DNA from: an uncultured Muribaculaceae bacterium
Lineage (GTDB): Bacteria; Bacteroidota; Bacteroidia; Bacteroidales; Muribaculaceae
DNA length: 64,000 nt
Reading direction: 5' to 3'
NCBI GenBank assembly: GCA_910576775.1
Contig: CAJTJV010000003.1
Span: 1-64,000, forward strand
The notes under the pieces were generated by a model. It was not told the origin of the DNA, did no database searches, and worked only from the letters and a program-made list of their open reading frames with translations. The position numbers were made by a program, and so were the translations under genes. This document shows, piece after piece, positions 39,101-48,118 of the stretch; position 1 is the stretch's first letter; the number at the start of each line of letters is the position of its first letter.

Positions 39101-39375
39101 CCGAGCATGGGGTTCATGCCACTCAGGTATGCTGGCCCGACGAGGACGGCACGTCGGTTCTCGATATCATCGGAGACCACACCGTCGACCTGGTAATAAA
39201 TATCCCCAAGAACCATACCAAGCGCGAACTCACCAACGGATACCGCATCCGTCGCCACGCTATTGACCACAATACGCCGCTGCTCACAAACGCACGTCTT
39301 GCGCTGGCCTATGTAAAGGCATTTGTATCACGTCCTGTCGACTCAATCGGAATCACCCCCTGGCAGGAATACTGA
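36172..39375 (+). pseudogene. carB: carB, carbamoyl-phosphate synthase large subunit, interrupted by an in-frame TAG
   Basis: The reading frame stays the same from 36172 to 39375 (1067 codons, close to the usual ~1070), but codon 144 (36601-36603) is TAG. Homology continues directly on both sides: [11 protein letters not shown], then NLEDALKVAHRIGYPVMVRS. A single G-to-T change from GAG (Glu) would explain it. Intact features include [20 protein letters not shown], the first ATP-grasp with GLGSG, the second synthetase half (LGSGAYRIGSSVEFDWC) and the MGS-like allosteric domain. The enzyme makes carbamoyl phosphate for pyrimidines and arginine. Either this copy is dead, the base is an error, or the amber is suppressed; TAG ends other genes here normally (19898, 36042, 47906). 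The part starting at 36652 begins inside ATP-grasp and could not work alone. No carA is adjacent. Confidence 0.85.
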
Positions 39376-39395
39376 TTCATCGAAAAAAATAGTAT

Positions 39396-39426
39396 AAAAG
39401 GGGCCGGCAACTCCGGCCCCTTTTTT
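39396..39426 (+). terminator. Intrinsic terminator after carB
   Basis: AAAAGGGGCCGG (39396-39407), a 5-base loop, then CCGGCCCCTTTT with further T. A strong, textbook terminator. Confidence 0.88.
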
Positions 39427-39447
39427 CACCCAAACCTTAACTAAGCA

Positions 39448-40872
39448 ATGAAAAAATACAGAGCCGAATCACTCGACGCCTTGCGCGGATTCGCCATATT
39501 CATGATGGTGCTTTCGGGGTCGATATGCGCGGAAGTGCTTCCTGCTTGGATGTCACACGCCCAGGTACCTCCGGGACAAGGTTTTGTCCCGACTGTACCC
39601 GGCATAACCTGGGTCGACCTCGTTTTTCCGTTCTTCCTGTTCTCCATGGGCGCGGCATTCCCCTTCTCCACCGGCTCGCGGCTCGAACGTGGCGCCAACC
39701 GCATACGTATGTGCCTCAATGCACTATGGCGCGGAGCCAAACTCGCCTTTTTCGCGATATTCATCGCCAACGTCAATCCCTGGGCACTATCACATGCGGC
39801 AGAAACGCCTCAAACCCCTTTCATGTGGATTATGACACTGCTTGCATTCGTTTTGCTTTTTCCTATGTTCCTGCGTCTACCCGGCAAACCGTCCCGAGTT
39901 ATACGCATGTCAGTCCAGTTCGGAGGCATCATCGCCGGCATTGCCCAGATGTGGCTTCTGAGCCTCTACTACGACAAGCCTTTCGACATTTTCCGCAGCA
40001 ATATCATAATTCTCGTACTTGCCAATATGGCCGTCTTCGGCACCGTCATCTATATTCTGACATTCAAAAAGCCTCTTGCCCGAATCGCAGTCCTCCCTCC
40101 CCTGATGGCGATTCTTCTTTGCAGCGATGCCGACGGCTCGTGGCAACAGGAGGTATTCAACTGGTCGCCGGCGCCGTGGCTCTACCGCTTCATGTTCCTG
40201 AAATACCTGTTTATCATCATACCGGGTACAATAGCCGGAGAATACCTGCGGAAATGGATTAAAGGCAACCCCGATCTTGCCATTTCTCCGTCTACGCGCA
40301 GGAACTTGCCGACGGCGACAGTTCTTATTATCGCCGTCGCGCTCCTTGTGGTAAACCTTGTATGTTTATTCGGCAGACATCTTGTGCTTAATCTTTTCAT
40401 AAGCTCGATACTTGTGATAGCGTCTGTTATCGTAGCCCGACGTCTGCCTGACGACCGTAACGTAATTTTTTCGCTTGTAAAAGCCGGCGGTTATATTCTT
40501 ATAACAGGTCTTTTCTTCGAAGCTTTCCAGGGCGCGATCCGTAAAGACCCGTCGACATTCAGCTATTATTTCGTAACGGCCGGACTTGCATTCCACTGTC
40601 TGGCGGCTTTCGTCATAATATGCGACATATATAAATGGCATCGTGCGGCCGCTCCGTTGACAATGTCGGGAAAGAACCCTATGATAGCATACGTCGCCAC
40701 AAGCATGTTTACTATGCCGATACTCAATCTCTGCCATATAGGCGATTTCTATACAATCGGCATCTTCACTCAGAGTCCCCTGCTCGGCTTCATACACGGC
40801 TTTGTCCTCACCTCTATCGCTTGCCTGATCGCAATGTTCTTCACCCGCATAAAATGGTTCTGGCGGACATGA
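39448..40872 (+). CDS. DUF5009/HGSNAT-like membrane acyltransferase
   Basis: This 474-aa multi-pass membrane protein starts YRAESLDALRGFAIFMMV, the signature of the COG4299 group related to heparan-alpha-glucosaminide N-acetyltransferase. About 11-12 hydrophobic helices follow, with the loop ITWVDLVFPFFLFSMGAAFPFS and a conserved GKNPMIAYVATSMF. It is predicted to move acyl groups across the inner membrane onto sugars, but the acceptor is unknown. It stands alone between two terminators. Confidence 0.75.
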   Translation: MKKYRAESLDALRGFAIFMMVLSGSICAEVLPAWMSHAQVPPGQGFVPTVPGITWVDLVFPFFLFSMGAAFPFSTGSRLERGANRIRMCLNALWRGAKLAFFAIFIANVNPWALSHAAETPQTPFMWIMTLLAFVLLFPMFLRLPGKPSRVIRMSVQFGGIIAGIAQMWLLSLYYDKPFDIFRSNIIILVLANMAVFGTVIYILTFKKPLARIAVLPPLMAILLCSDADGSWQQEVFNWSPAPWLYRFMFLKYLFIIIPGTIAGEYLRKWIKGNPDLAISPSTRRNLPTATVLIIAVALLVVNLVCLFGRHLVLNLFISSILVIASVIVARRLPDDRNVIFSLVKAGGYILITGLFFEAFQGAIRKDPSTFSYYFVTAGLAFHCLAAFVIICDIYKWHRAAAPLTMSGKNPMIAYVATSMFTMPILNLCHIGDFYTIGIFTQSPLLGFIHGFVLTSIACLIAMFFTRIKWFWRT

Positions 40873-40874
40873 CA

Positions 40875-40906
40875 ATACCCCGTCGGGACATAATTCGACG
40901 GGGTAT
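40875..40906. terminator. Terminator-like hairpin between convergent genes
   Basis: ATACCCCGTCG (40875-40885) pairs with CGACGGGGTAT (40896-40906) around a 10-base loop. The T-tract is weak on both sides, so efficiency is uncertain. Confidence 0.55.
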
Positions 40907-40934
40907 ATGCAGAAATTCACCTTAAAGGCAGGTA

Positions 40935-41813
40935 TTATTCCGTGTATTGTGACGGAAGGATAGGCATCGCGCCTTTTTTGGTACAGACATAAGCGGAGGT
41001 CTGCACGGCAAGCGAGTGGGCCTCCGTCACACTTTTACCTTTCAGAATAGAGGATATGAAAGCGGCGGTGAAGCTATCTCCTGCGCCGACTGTGTCGGCA
41101 ACCTCAACTTTCGGCGTGGGCTGGAATGACACGTTGCCGGGAGTAAATACGTAGCTTCCGTTTATACCACAAGTGAGTATAAGCATTTTAAGATTGTACT
41201 TTCCAAGAAGAATCCAGCACTTGTCCTGAAGATCGATGCCGGGATAGCCGAACATACGGCTTACGGTTACCAGTTCCTCGTCGTTTATCTTCAGTATATT
41301 GCAACGCTTCATTGAATTGCACAGAACCTCTTTACTATAAAATCCCTGCCGAAGATTCACATCAAAAACAATCAGATTGTCCTCATCCTGTGGCATCGCA
41401 TCCAAAAAACGGTTTATAGTATTGCGCGATACAACATTGCGCTGCGCAAGCGAACCGAAGCACACTGCCTTTGTCCTTTCGGCAAGGGATTCGAGATGCG
41501 CCGTATAAGGGATGTTGTCCCATGCCACGTTTTCCTTGATTTCATACTGCGGAACACCGGCCTGATCGATTTCAACCTGCACTGTTCCGGTAGGATATGG
41601 AACCTCGGCGATAAGCTGGTTAAGGCCTTTGGATGTAAAATTCTCAATGATTTCTTTTCCAAGTGCGTCATCACCGACTGCGCTGACTACACAACTTGGT
41701 AATCCGAACTGAGAAACATGATAGGCGAAATTGGCAGGAGCTCCGCCAATTTTCTTGCCTTCGGGAAGCACATCCCACAGGGCTTCGCCCATTCCAACAA
41801 CTAAGTTATTCAT
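40935..41813 (-). CDS. PfkB-family fructokinase
   Basis: This 292-aa sugar kinase starts MGEALWDVLPEGKKIGGAPANFAYH (substrate-binding GGAPAN). It has VFDVNLRQGFYS and the C-terminal GAGDSFTAAF anion-hole motif with the catalytic Asp. It should phosphorylate fructose in the cytoplasm. It is the third gene of the GH32-transporter-kinase operon, which supports fructose as substrate. Confidence 0.9.
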   Translation of the reverse strand: MNNLVVGMGEALWDVLPEGKKIGGAPANFAYHVSQFGLPSCVVSAVGDDALGKEIIENFTSKGLNQLIAEVPYPTGTVQVEIDQAGVPQYEIKENVAWDNIPYTAHLESLAERTKAVCFGSLAQRNVVSRNTINRFLDAMPQDEDNLIVFDVNLRQGFYSKEVLCNSMKRCNILKINDEELVTVSRMFGYPGIDLQDKCWILLGKYNLKMLILTCGINGSYVFTPGNVSFQPTPKVEVADTVGAGDSFTAAFISSILKGKSVTEAHSLAVQTSAYVCTKKGAMPILPSQYTE

Positions 41814-41843
41814 GTTGATTAGGTAAGATTTTTATTGACTTGT

Positions 41844-43028
41844 TTATATTTTTCTAATTTTCAATGCATAATAAAGAAGATATGCGGCTCCTACTGTCAT
41901 TACGGCGACTGCACCGACCTGCCCTACAGCATCTGCGGCATAGCCCATCGCCAATGGAAAAACAGTACCGCCGAAAAGTCCCATAATCATAAGTCCGGAC
42001 ACCTCGTTTTTCTCATTCGGCGTATATAAAAGAGCCTGAGAGAACACCACCGAAAATATATTGGAATTACCGAATCCTATAAGACCGATACCCACATATA
42101 TCGACATCAAAGTATTGCACGAGAACAATATGCCCATTCCTGCAAGCATCATCAGCACACTTATTGCAAAAAACAGTCTGGGCGACATGGAACGAAGGAT
42201 GAACGCGCCGAGGAAGCAGCCTATTGTGCGGAATATGAAATATATACCGGTCGCAAAACCTGCTTCCTCAAGCGGCAGGGCAAGACGCTCCATTATAATT
42301 TTGGGCGCCGTAGTATTGGTACCAACATCGATTCCAACATGGCACATGATACCGATGAAACAAAGAAGAATGAACGGACGCCCGAGCAATTTCAGACATT
42401 CACCGATACCTGAAGCCTTGTCGGGCTTCTCTTCATCGATAGGCGTCGCAGCCAGCAGGGATATGGAAAGGAAACTTATGACTGCATATATTACAAACAG
42501 GGCTCTCCAACCGAGTCCGAATGTAGGGAACATCGTTGTAGCCCCCCACGCGGCAATCACAGGGGCAAGGAAAGAAGCTATTGCCTTGACAAATTGTCCG
42601 AATGTAAGGGTTGAAGCCAGCTTGTCACCGGTTATCAGGTTTGTCACCAACGGGTTAAGCGAGGTCTGCATAACCGCATTGCCGATACCAAGCAGGGAGA
42701 ACGACACGAGCATCACCGTATAACTGTCGCCAAAAGCCGGGATAAATAATGACATCGCGGTAACGATAAGACTTATCAGGACTGTTTTCTTCCTGCCGAT
42801 TTTATTCATCAGCATACCGGTAGGCACTGAAAATATGAGAAACCAGAAGAAAACGAGCGAGGGAAACAGATTTGCCTGCGAGTCTGTCAGGCCGAGATCT
42901 TTCTGGACATAATTTGATGCCGTTCCCACAAGGTCGACGAAACCCATAACAAAGAAGCACAGCATCACAGGGATTATCTGCAAAAGGAACGATTTGCGAT
43001 TGGTGACAAGCGATTGTGTCATAGCCAT
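41844..43028 (-). CDS. MFS sugar importer (FucP/fructose type)
   Basis: This 394-aa 12-helix transporter has the MFS loop motif GMLMNKIGRKKTV and helices rich in FVMGFVDLVGTASNYV, like FucP-group symporters. It lies 19 bases after GH32 and 30 before the fructokinase. By context it imports fructose, or a short fructan, across the inner membrane. Confidence 0.88.
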   Translation of the reverse strand: MAMTQSLVTNRKSFLLQIIPVMLCFFVMGFVDLVGTASNYVQKDLGLTDSQANLFPSLVFFWFLIFSVPTGMLMNKIGRKKTVLISLIVTAMSLFIPAFGDSYTVMLVSFSLLGIGNAVMQTSLNPLVTNLITGDKLASTLTFGQFVKAIASFLAPVIAAWGATTMFPTFGLGWRALFVIYAVISFLSISLLAATPIDEEKPDKASGIGECLKLLGRPFILLCFIGIMCHVGIDVGTNTTAPKIIMERLALPLEEAGFATGIYFIFRTIGCFLGAFILRSMSPRLFFAISVLMMLAGMGILFSCNTLMSIYVGIGLIGFGNSNIFSVVFSQALLYTPNEKNEVSGLMIMGLFGGTVFPLAMGYAADAVGQVGAVAVMTVGAAYLLYYALKIRKI

Positions 43029-43047
43029 TTTTATATTATGATTTTTA

Positions 43048-44886
43048 TCAAAATTCTTTAATAGAGAAAATTCTCAGATTATTAATCCTGGCAGTACCAC
43101 CAACGGAAGATATGGAGAGCTTGGTATAGGGTTTTGCCGGAAATACCAGATTTGTCATAACAAAGTCACCGTCATTTCCAAATATCTCTATGCTCGACCT
43201 GTCGATGAATATTCTCAATGAAATCTTATTGTCAGTCTCAAATGTCGGAGCAATAGTCACAGCCGGGAAATCCTGACTGAAATCCACAATTCCGCTCTCA
43301 CGACGGTCGAAAGAAAGGGTATGGGCGGCAACATCATATTGCATAACAACCTTTTCTCCATTATTATTCTTCAATTCAAAATCCACTATCCTGGATTTTT
43401 TCGCATCCACGTCAAACAAAATCTCACATATTCCCCCATTATTTGTCGGAAGATCGTAGGTCCGCCATTTTTTGTTGACATTGGTCTTTCTGACTTTCAA
43501 GGCAAGATTGTCCCGCAATGCGGTTAGTTCCGGCGAAGGCTGCGATGATGCATAAATCTGACCGTCCGGTGCCTTGAACAGTCCGATTTCCCTCGGAAGT
43601 GTGTTGGCACTGCGGTACTGCATCGTCGGCACCTCTGCGGCATATTGCCAATTGCTCATCCAGCCGATTACGGTACGACGGTTGCCGGGGGCATCGCTCC
43701 AGCTTACGGTAGCATAATGGTCTTTACCGAAATCCATCCATTTTGTAGGAATGTTACCGTCAGAATCAACGTCGGCCTCAAATGTCTTTCCGTCAAAATC
43801 CCCGATAAAATACTGAGTGGCGCTTCCTCCGAAAGGCCCACCGGGATTCAGATTGCAGACAAGAACCCATTTCTTTTCATCGCTTCCTTCGACCGGCAAC
43901 TGAAAAAGATCGGGACACTCCCATACTCCGCCTTGCGCGCCCAGACCCTTTCCAAAGGAACTTTGCAGAGTCCACTCCTTCATGTCAGGTGATGTGAAAA
44001 CAAGCATCTCGTGTTCGAGGGCATGGGCAAGAACAAGTACCCATTGCTTTGCATCATTATCCCAGAACATATTCGGGTCGCGGGCCTCGGTTTCAAGAGT
44101 TATGACTGGATTGGCCGGATATAATTCAAATGTCTCGCCATTATCCTTACTCCAGGCAAGACTCTGAGTCTGGCTCACATCGGCCGATGTGTAGAGACCT
44201 AATACGGCATCTTCCCCGTAACCGGCGGTGTTGTTGGTATCAAGTGCACAACTGCCGCTGAAAACCATACCAAGTCCCGTAGGCTCAAGGGCTACCGGAT
44301 GGGACTCCCATTTTATGAGATCCACCGATGTCGAGTGACCCCACGAAAGATTCTGCCATTTCGACCCGTAAGGGTTATATTGGTAATAAAGATGCCATAC
44401 CCCATCTTTGTAGAACATGCCGTTTGGATCATTCATCCATCCGTAGAGAGGTGTATGGTGATATGCCGGGCGGAATTTCTCACGATTGGATATATCGAAT
44501 GTATCCGAAACCTTCATATTTTTCCAGCATGCATCGTCTTTCGCCTCGCGTACAGTTGATCGACCTTGCGTAGTAGTTATATTCATGGCAACTTTATGTC
44601 CCTTATACGGTGCCAAATCAAACGGGACATAATAATCGACTTTGCTTTTTGCCAGTTTTACGTTTATGGATTTGTCAAGCTCTCCGTCAACAAGAATATT
44701 TACTCTGGCATCGTCATTCGACTCCTGCACGGGAAACAGAAGGTATCTTCCTTCTCCCGAAACCCTCACAAGTGTATTGTTCACTCCCAGATGATTCACC
44801 TCCACTCCGTCGGAGGCAAACACCTTCGGTGTCACAACAAACAGCCCCATTATCATGGCTGTCAAGCCTTTGGTTATTCCATTCAT
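43048..44886 (-). CDS. GH32 fructan beta-fructosidase (levanase/inulinase type)
   Basis: The ATG at 44886 gives 612 aa with a signal peptide; the longer frame uses a TTG at 44913. A small N-terminal domain precedes the five-bladed propeller. The nucleophile block is YGWMNDPNGMFY, the RDP block is EARDPNMFW, and the acid/base is in WECPDLF. A C-terminal beta-sandwich ends with RIFIDRSSIEIFGNDGD. It hydrolyses terminal fructose from levan, inulin or sucrose in the periplasm or at the surface. Its promoter faces a shared divergent control region with the regulator gene. Confidence 0.93.
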   Translation of the reverse strand: MNGITKGLTAMIMGLFVVTPKVFASDGVEVNHLGVNNTLVRVSGEGRYLLFPVQESNDDARVNILVDGELDKSINVKLAKSKVDYYVPFDLAPYKGHKVAMNITTTQGRSTVREAKDDACWKNMKVSDTFDISNREKFRPAYHHTPLYGWMNDPNGMFYKDGVWHLYYQYNPYGSKWQNLSWGHSTSVDLIKWESHPVALEPTGLGMVFSGSCALDTNNTAGYGEDAVLGLYTSADVSQTQSLAWSKDNGETFELYPANPVITLETEARDPNMFWDNDAKQWVLVLAHALEHEMLVFTSPDMKEWTLQSSFGKGLGAQGGVWECPDLFQLPVEGSDEKKWVLVCNLNPGGPFGGSATQYFIGDFDGKTFEADVDSDGNIPTKWMDFGKDHYATVSWSDAPGNRRTVIGWMSNWQYAAEVPTMQYRSANTLPREIGLFKAPDGQIYASSQPSPELTALRDNLALKVRKTNVNKKWRTYDLPTNNGGICEILFDVDAKKSRIVDFELKNNNGEKVVMQYDVAAHTLSFDRRESGIVDFSQDFPAVTIAPTFETDNKISLRIFIDRSSIEIFGNDGDFVMTNLVFPAKPYTKLSISSVGGTARINNLRIFSIKEF

Positions 44887-45021
44887 CTTATATGATTTTA
44901 ATTTCGTTTCCAAGCCTTATAAAACAATCTTTTTTACCTTGCGACCTTGTCCCTTTCTGCCTTAGACCTACTTGTCTGAAATCGGCCTCCATTGAAATAC
45001 ATGTTTGCCGTTTGGGTATTG

Positions 45022-45029
45022 CAAAACTA
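45022..45029 (-). promoter_or_regulatory. -7 box of the GH32 operon
   Basis: On the minus strand TAGTTTTG (45029-45022) matches TAnnTTTG and no -33 box is present, as expected for a promoter that needs an activator. The candidate operator motifs lie 26-71 bases upstream. Confidence 0.45.
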
Positions 45030-45054
45030 CAACAAACTCCATAGAGATGCTATA

Positions 45055-45100
45055 AAAAATCGTGCATCATATATCAAATATGTTGTATCGCCCGATTTTT
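45055..45100. promoter_or_regulatory. Candidate regulator binding region (divergent GH32/HTCS)
   Basis: AAAAATCGTGCAT (45055-45067) faces an inverted near-copy, ATCGCCCGATTTTT (45087-45100). Between them is a 16-base element (45072-45087), which reads TACAACATATTTGATA on the minus strand. The 13-mer recurs exactly at 48007-48019, and the 16-mer recurs with 14 of 16 matches at 48041-48056, both upstream of SusC. Shared motifs upstream of both fructan transcription units suggest the operator of the HTCS regulator. Confidence 0.5.
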
Positions 45101-45135
45101 AATGCTTTATGCACTCTTTTTCATAGGAATATGGT

Positions 45136-45143
45136 TAACTTTG
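45136..45143 (+). promoter_or_regulatory. -7 box of the HTCS gene
   Basis: TAACTTTG matches TAnnTTTG 25 bases before the ATG at 45168. It lies downstream of an alternative in-frame start at 45102, which argues for the 45168 start. Confidence 0.5.
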
Positions 45144-45167
45144 CACAACCTTAAATTAATAGTGGCA

Positions 45168-47906
45168 ATGTTCAGATTCTTACCATCCTGCCTTATACTG
45201 GCAATAATACTGACTCTGTTCGGCTGTTCGGAAGAAAAAATATATCGAATAGGAGTATCTCAATGCAGCCAGGATGACTGGCGCATGAAAATGAACGACG
45301 AGATAAACCGTGAGATAATGTTTCATGAAGACGCTGTAGTCGAGATACGCTCTGCCGATGACTGTAATACAAAGCAGATTGAAGATATCAGATATTTTAC
45401 AGAAAACGGTTTTGACATAATTATAGTATCGCCTAACGAAGCCGCGGCACTTACTCCTGTAATAAAAGAGGTTTATGAATCCGGAATGCCGGTGGTTATA
45501 TTTGACCGCAATATAAACGGAGACACTTATACCGCACGAATAGGTGTGGATGATGAAGGTCTGGGAAAATCTGCAGCTCATTATGCCGTACATCTGCTTG
45601 GGGAAGGAGCGAATGCGATTGAAATATTCGGGTTAAAGGGATCGACTCCGGCCGAAGGGCGTCATAACGGTTTCACAAAGGAATTCGAATCAATGGGAGG
45701 TAAAGTGCTTGCCAGCGTACCAGGCAATTGGAATAAAGAAGATGCAATTCCTGTGGTGGACTCTCTGTTAAAGATTTATCCGGATGTTGATCTGATATAC
45801 GCGCATAATGACAGGATGGCGATCGGAGCCTCTGAGGTAGCCCGTCGACTTGGACGTGACAGCATCCGTATAATCGGCATCGATGCGGCTCCGAATATCG
45901 GAATACAGGCTGTCGCCGACAGTATAATAGACGCGACATTCCTTTATCCTACCGAAGGCCACAGGCTTGTCCGGGCAGCACTTGCCATTTTGAAAAACGA
46001 ACCATATAACAAAGAGACAATCCTGCCATTGTCCTCGGCTGTGGATTTAAGCAACGCCGATATTCTTCTTCTGCAAAATGAAACGCTGAAGGAAGAAACA
46101 GGTAAGATGAAACTCCTGAAAACACAGATTGATGACTACTGGGCTCAGCATTCATCCCAGACGTCGCTTTTCTATGCAAGCATAGCAATTATCATCCTGC
46201 TTTTCGGAGTCGGCTTCCTTCTGCTACGCGCGTACTGGCAACGCAGCAGACATCAAAAAGAGCTTATGGCACAGAATAAGCTTCTTGAAGAAGAGCGCGA
46301 CAAACAAAAACTGCTGAACGAACAGCTTCAGGATGCCACTCAGTCAAAACTTATGTTCTTCACAAACGTATCGCATGACCTGCGCACCCCATTGACGCTC
46401 ATATCTGAACCTGTGGCTCAGCTTGCCTGTGCGGATAATCTCACATCTCAGCAACATACCCTGATAAAGATAGCCGACAAAAATGTAAGGATACTCCAAC
46501 GATTAATAAATCAGATTCTCGATTTCCGTAAATATGAAAACGGCAAACTGAATCTCAGATTGTCTGAAATTGATTTCAGCAAGTCAATCCGCGATTGGAT
46601 GGAATCGTTCTATGCCATAGCTCGAAAAAGAGATATAAAACTTTCACTGGCAGATTATTACGATGACAAACAATTGTCATTGGCTATTGATTCCGAGAAG
46701 ATAGAGCGCGTATTCTTCAATCTCCTGTCCAATGCATTCAAATACACTCCCGACAACGGCTCAATCACGGTTTCATACGAATGTGATGATGATAATCTTA
46801 TATTCAGAGTGGCCGACACGGGAGAAGGTATCAGTGAAAGGGATTTGGGAAACATATTCGACCGGTTCTATCAGGTCGACCGCATTCATCCCAAAGGTTC
46901 AGGCATAGGATTGTCTCTCGCGAAGGCCTTTGTCGAGCTTCACGGCGGCACAATCACAGTTGAAAGTTCATTAAACAAAGGTTCGATATTTACTGTCACC
47001 CTTCCGATCATACATGTCGCCTCAACGACCGTGGATGTCGGCAAAGCAATCGAACACAGCGATGTACAGGCCGAACTGGAGAATATTGATGCGACCCTGA
47101 CTTTTGATGACGAAAAACCGATAGTCCTTATCGTGGATGACAATAAGGATATCCAGAAACTTGTAGGAGAATTATTGAATCCGGATTACAACATCATCTC
47201 GGCGGCCAACGGCAAGGAAGGTGTATTGAAAGCCGCCAAATATGTGCCGGACTTAATAATATGCGATGTCATGATGCCGGTAATGGACGGATTGGAATGT
47301 TGCAGACGCATTAAAAATGAGATATCGACGTCGCATATTCCGGTGCTGATGCTCACCGCCTGCTCCATGGATGAGCAGCGGGCGCAAGGCTATGAAAGCG
47401 GAGCTGACGGTTATCTTTCAAAGCCGTTCAACAGCACGGTTCTTAAAGCAAGATGTGAAAGTCTTATCGCCAACCGCAAACGAATCAAGGAACTTTCAAT
47501 GCAGGCTTTTGCCTCAAATGCAAAAGACAAAACCGGTCCAAAGCTGCCCCCTGCAAAAAAAGTGCTTTCGGATGATATCGACAATGAATTCTATAACCGC
47601 TTCCTTGATATCTTCATGGCTGAGATAGGCAATGCCGACCTGAGCGTCGATGCCATTGCCTCAAGAATGGGGCTTGAGCGCTCCCAATTCTATCGCAAAA
47701 TAAAGTCCCTTACAAATTATGCACCTGTTGAACTTATACGCCGGTTAAGATTGCAACAGGGACGGACACTACTTACTACAACTGACAAAACAATAAGCGA
47801 GATAGCATACGAAACAGGATTCTCCACTCCCGCATATTTCACAAAATGTTATCGTGACGCATACGGCGAGACTCCAACGGAGGCGCGGAACAACCTTACC
47901 AGATAG
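45168..47906 (+). CDS. Hybrid two-component regulator with LacI-type periplasmic sensor
   Basis: This 912-aa single-protein signalling system starts with an N-terminal membrane anchor or lipobox (LTLFGCSEE). A periplasmic sugar-binding domain of the LacI/Peripla_BP type (about 28-310) has VVIFDRNI and YAHNDRMAIGA. A membrane helix is at about 338-358. The histidine kinase has the H-box FFTNVSHDLRTPLT plus N, G1 and G2 boxes. The receiver has the phospho-acceptor Asp in LIICDVMMPVMDG, and an AraC-type HTH domain ends the protein (ISEIAYETGFSTPAYFTKCYRDAYGETP). This is the layout of the fructose-sensing BT1754 type of B. thetaiotaomicron, and it adjoins GH32, a sugar carrier and fructokinase. 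It should activate this locus when fructose binds. Confidence 0.92.
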   Translation: MFRFLPSCLILAIILTLFGCSEEKIYRIGVSQCSQDDWRMKMNDEINREIMFHEDAVVEIRSADDCNTKQIEDIRYFTENGFDIIIVSPNEAAALTPVIKEVYESGMPVVIFDRNINGDTYTARIGVDDEGLGKSAAHYAVHLLGEGANAIEIFGLKGSTPAEGRHNGFTKEFESMGGKVLASVPGNWNKEDAIPVVDSLLKIYPDVDLIYAHNDRMAIGASEVARRLGRDSIRIIGIDAAPNIGIQAVADSIIDATFLYPTEGHRLVRAALAILKNEPYNKETILPLSSAVDLSNADILLLQNETLKEETGKMKLLKTQIDDYWAQHSSQTSLFYASIAIIILLFGVGFLLLRAYWQRSRHQKELMAQNKLLEEERDKQKLLNEQLQDATQSKLMFFTNVSHDLRTPLTLISEPVAQLACADNLTSQQHTLIKIADKNVRILQRLINQILDFRKYENGKLNLRLSEIDFSKSIRDWMESFYAIARKRDIKLSLADYYDDKQLSLAIDSEKIERVFFNLLSNAFKYTPDNGSITVSYECDDDNLIFRVADTGEGISERDLGNIFDRFYQVDRIHPKGSGIGLSLAKAFVELHGGTITVESSLNKGSIFTVTLPIIHVASTTVDVGKAIEHSDVQAELENIDATLTFDDEKPIVLIVDDNKDIQKLVGELLNPDYNIISAANGKEGVLKAAKYVPDLIICDVMMPVMDGLECCRRIKNEISTSHIPVLMLTACSMDEQRAQGYESGADGYLSKPFNSTVLKARCESLIANRKRIKELSMQAFASNAKDKTGPKLPPAKKVLSDDIDNEFYNRFLDIFMAEIGNADLSVDAIASRMGLERSQFYRKIKSLTNYAPVELIRRLRLQQGRTLLTTTDKTISEIAYETGFSTPAYFTKCYRDAYGETPTEARNNLTR

Positions 47907-47929
47907 CAGTGCGCCGATGATTCAACCAA

Positions 47930-47970
47930 CGCATCTCCGCCACATTCACGGAGATGCGCTCTTTTATTTT
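47930..47970 (+). terminator. Terminator after the HTCS gene
   Basis: CGCATCTCCG (47930-47939) pairs with CGGAGATGCG (47949-47958), followed by CTCTTTTATTTT. Confidence 0.8.
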
Positions 47971-48006
47971 CATTCTCCGGATATTAAAAACAGGGCTTTT
48001 CATATC

Positions 48007-48085
48007 AAAAATCGTGCATTGCCTTAATTTTGATAGAGGGTACAACATTATTGATAGGCCGCATTTTGGTTGTCGTCTAATTTTG
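48007..48085 (+). promoter_or_regulatory. SusC promoter region with repeated operator motifs
   Basis: AAAAATCGTGCAT (48007-48019) and TACAACATTATTGATA (48041-48056) repeat the motifs of the GH32/HTCS control region. Two TAATTTTG boxes follow, at 48025-48032 and 48078-48085. The second lies 21 bases after the 16-mer and 34 bases before the SusC ATG. Neither has a good -33 box. An activated promoter is the simplest reading. Confidence 0.5.
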
Positions 48086-48118
48086 CGGCAGAAAAACTTA
48101 CCAATAAATCTCAATAAA

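Noticed and set aside
36652..39375. A separate gene starting at 36652
   Set aside because: It begins within the first ATP-grasp of carB, in the same frame as the upstream fragment, so it is the continuation of an amber-interrupted carB.
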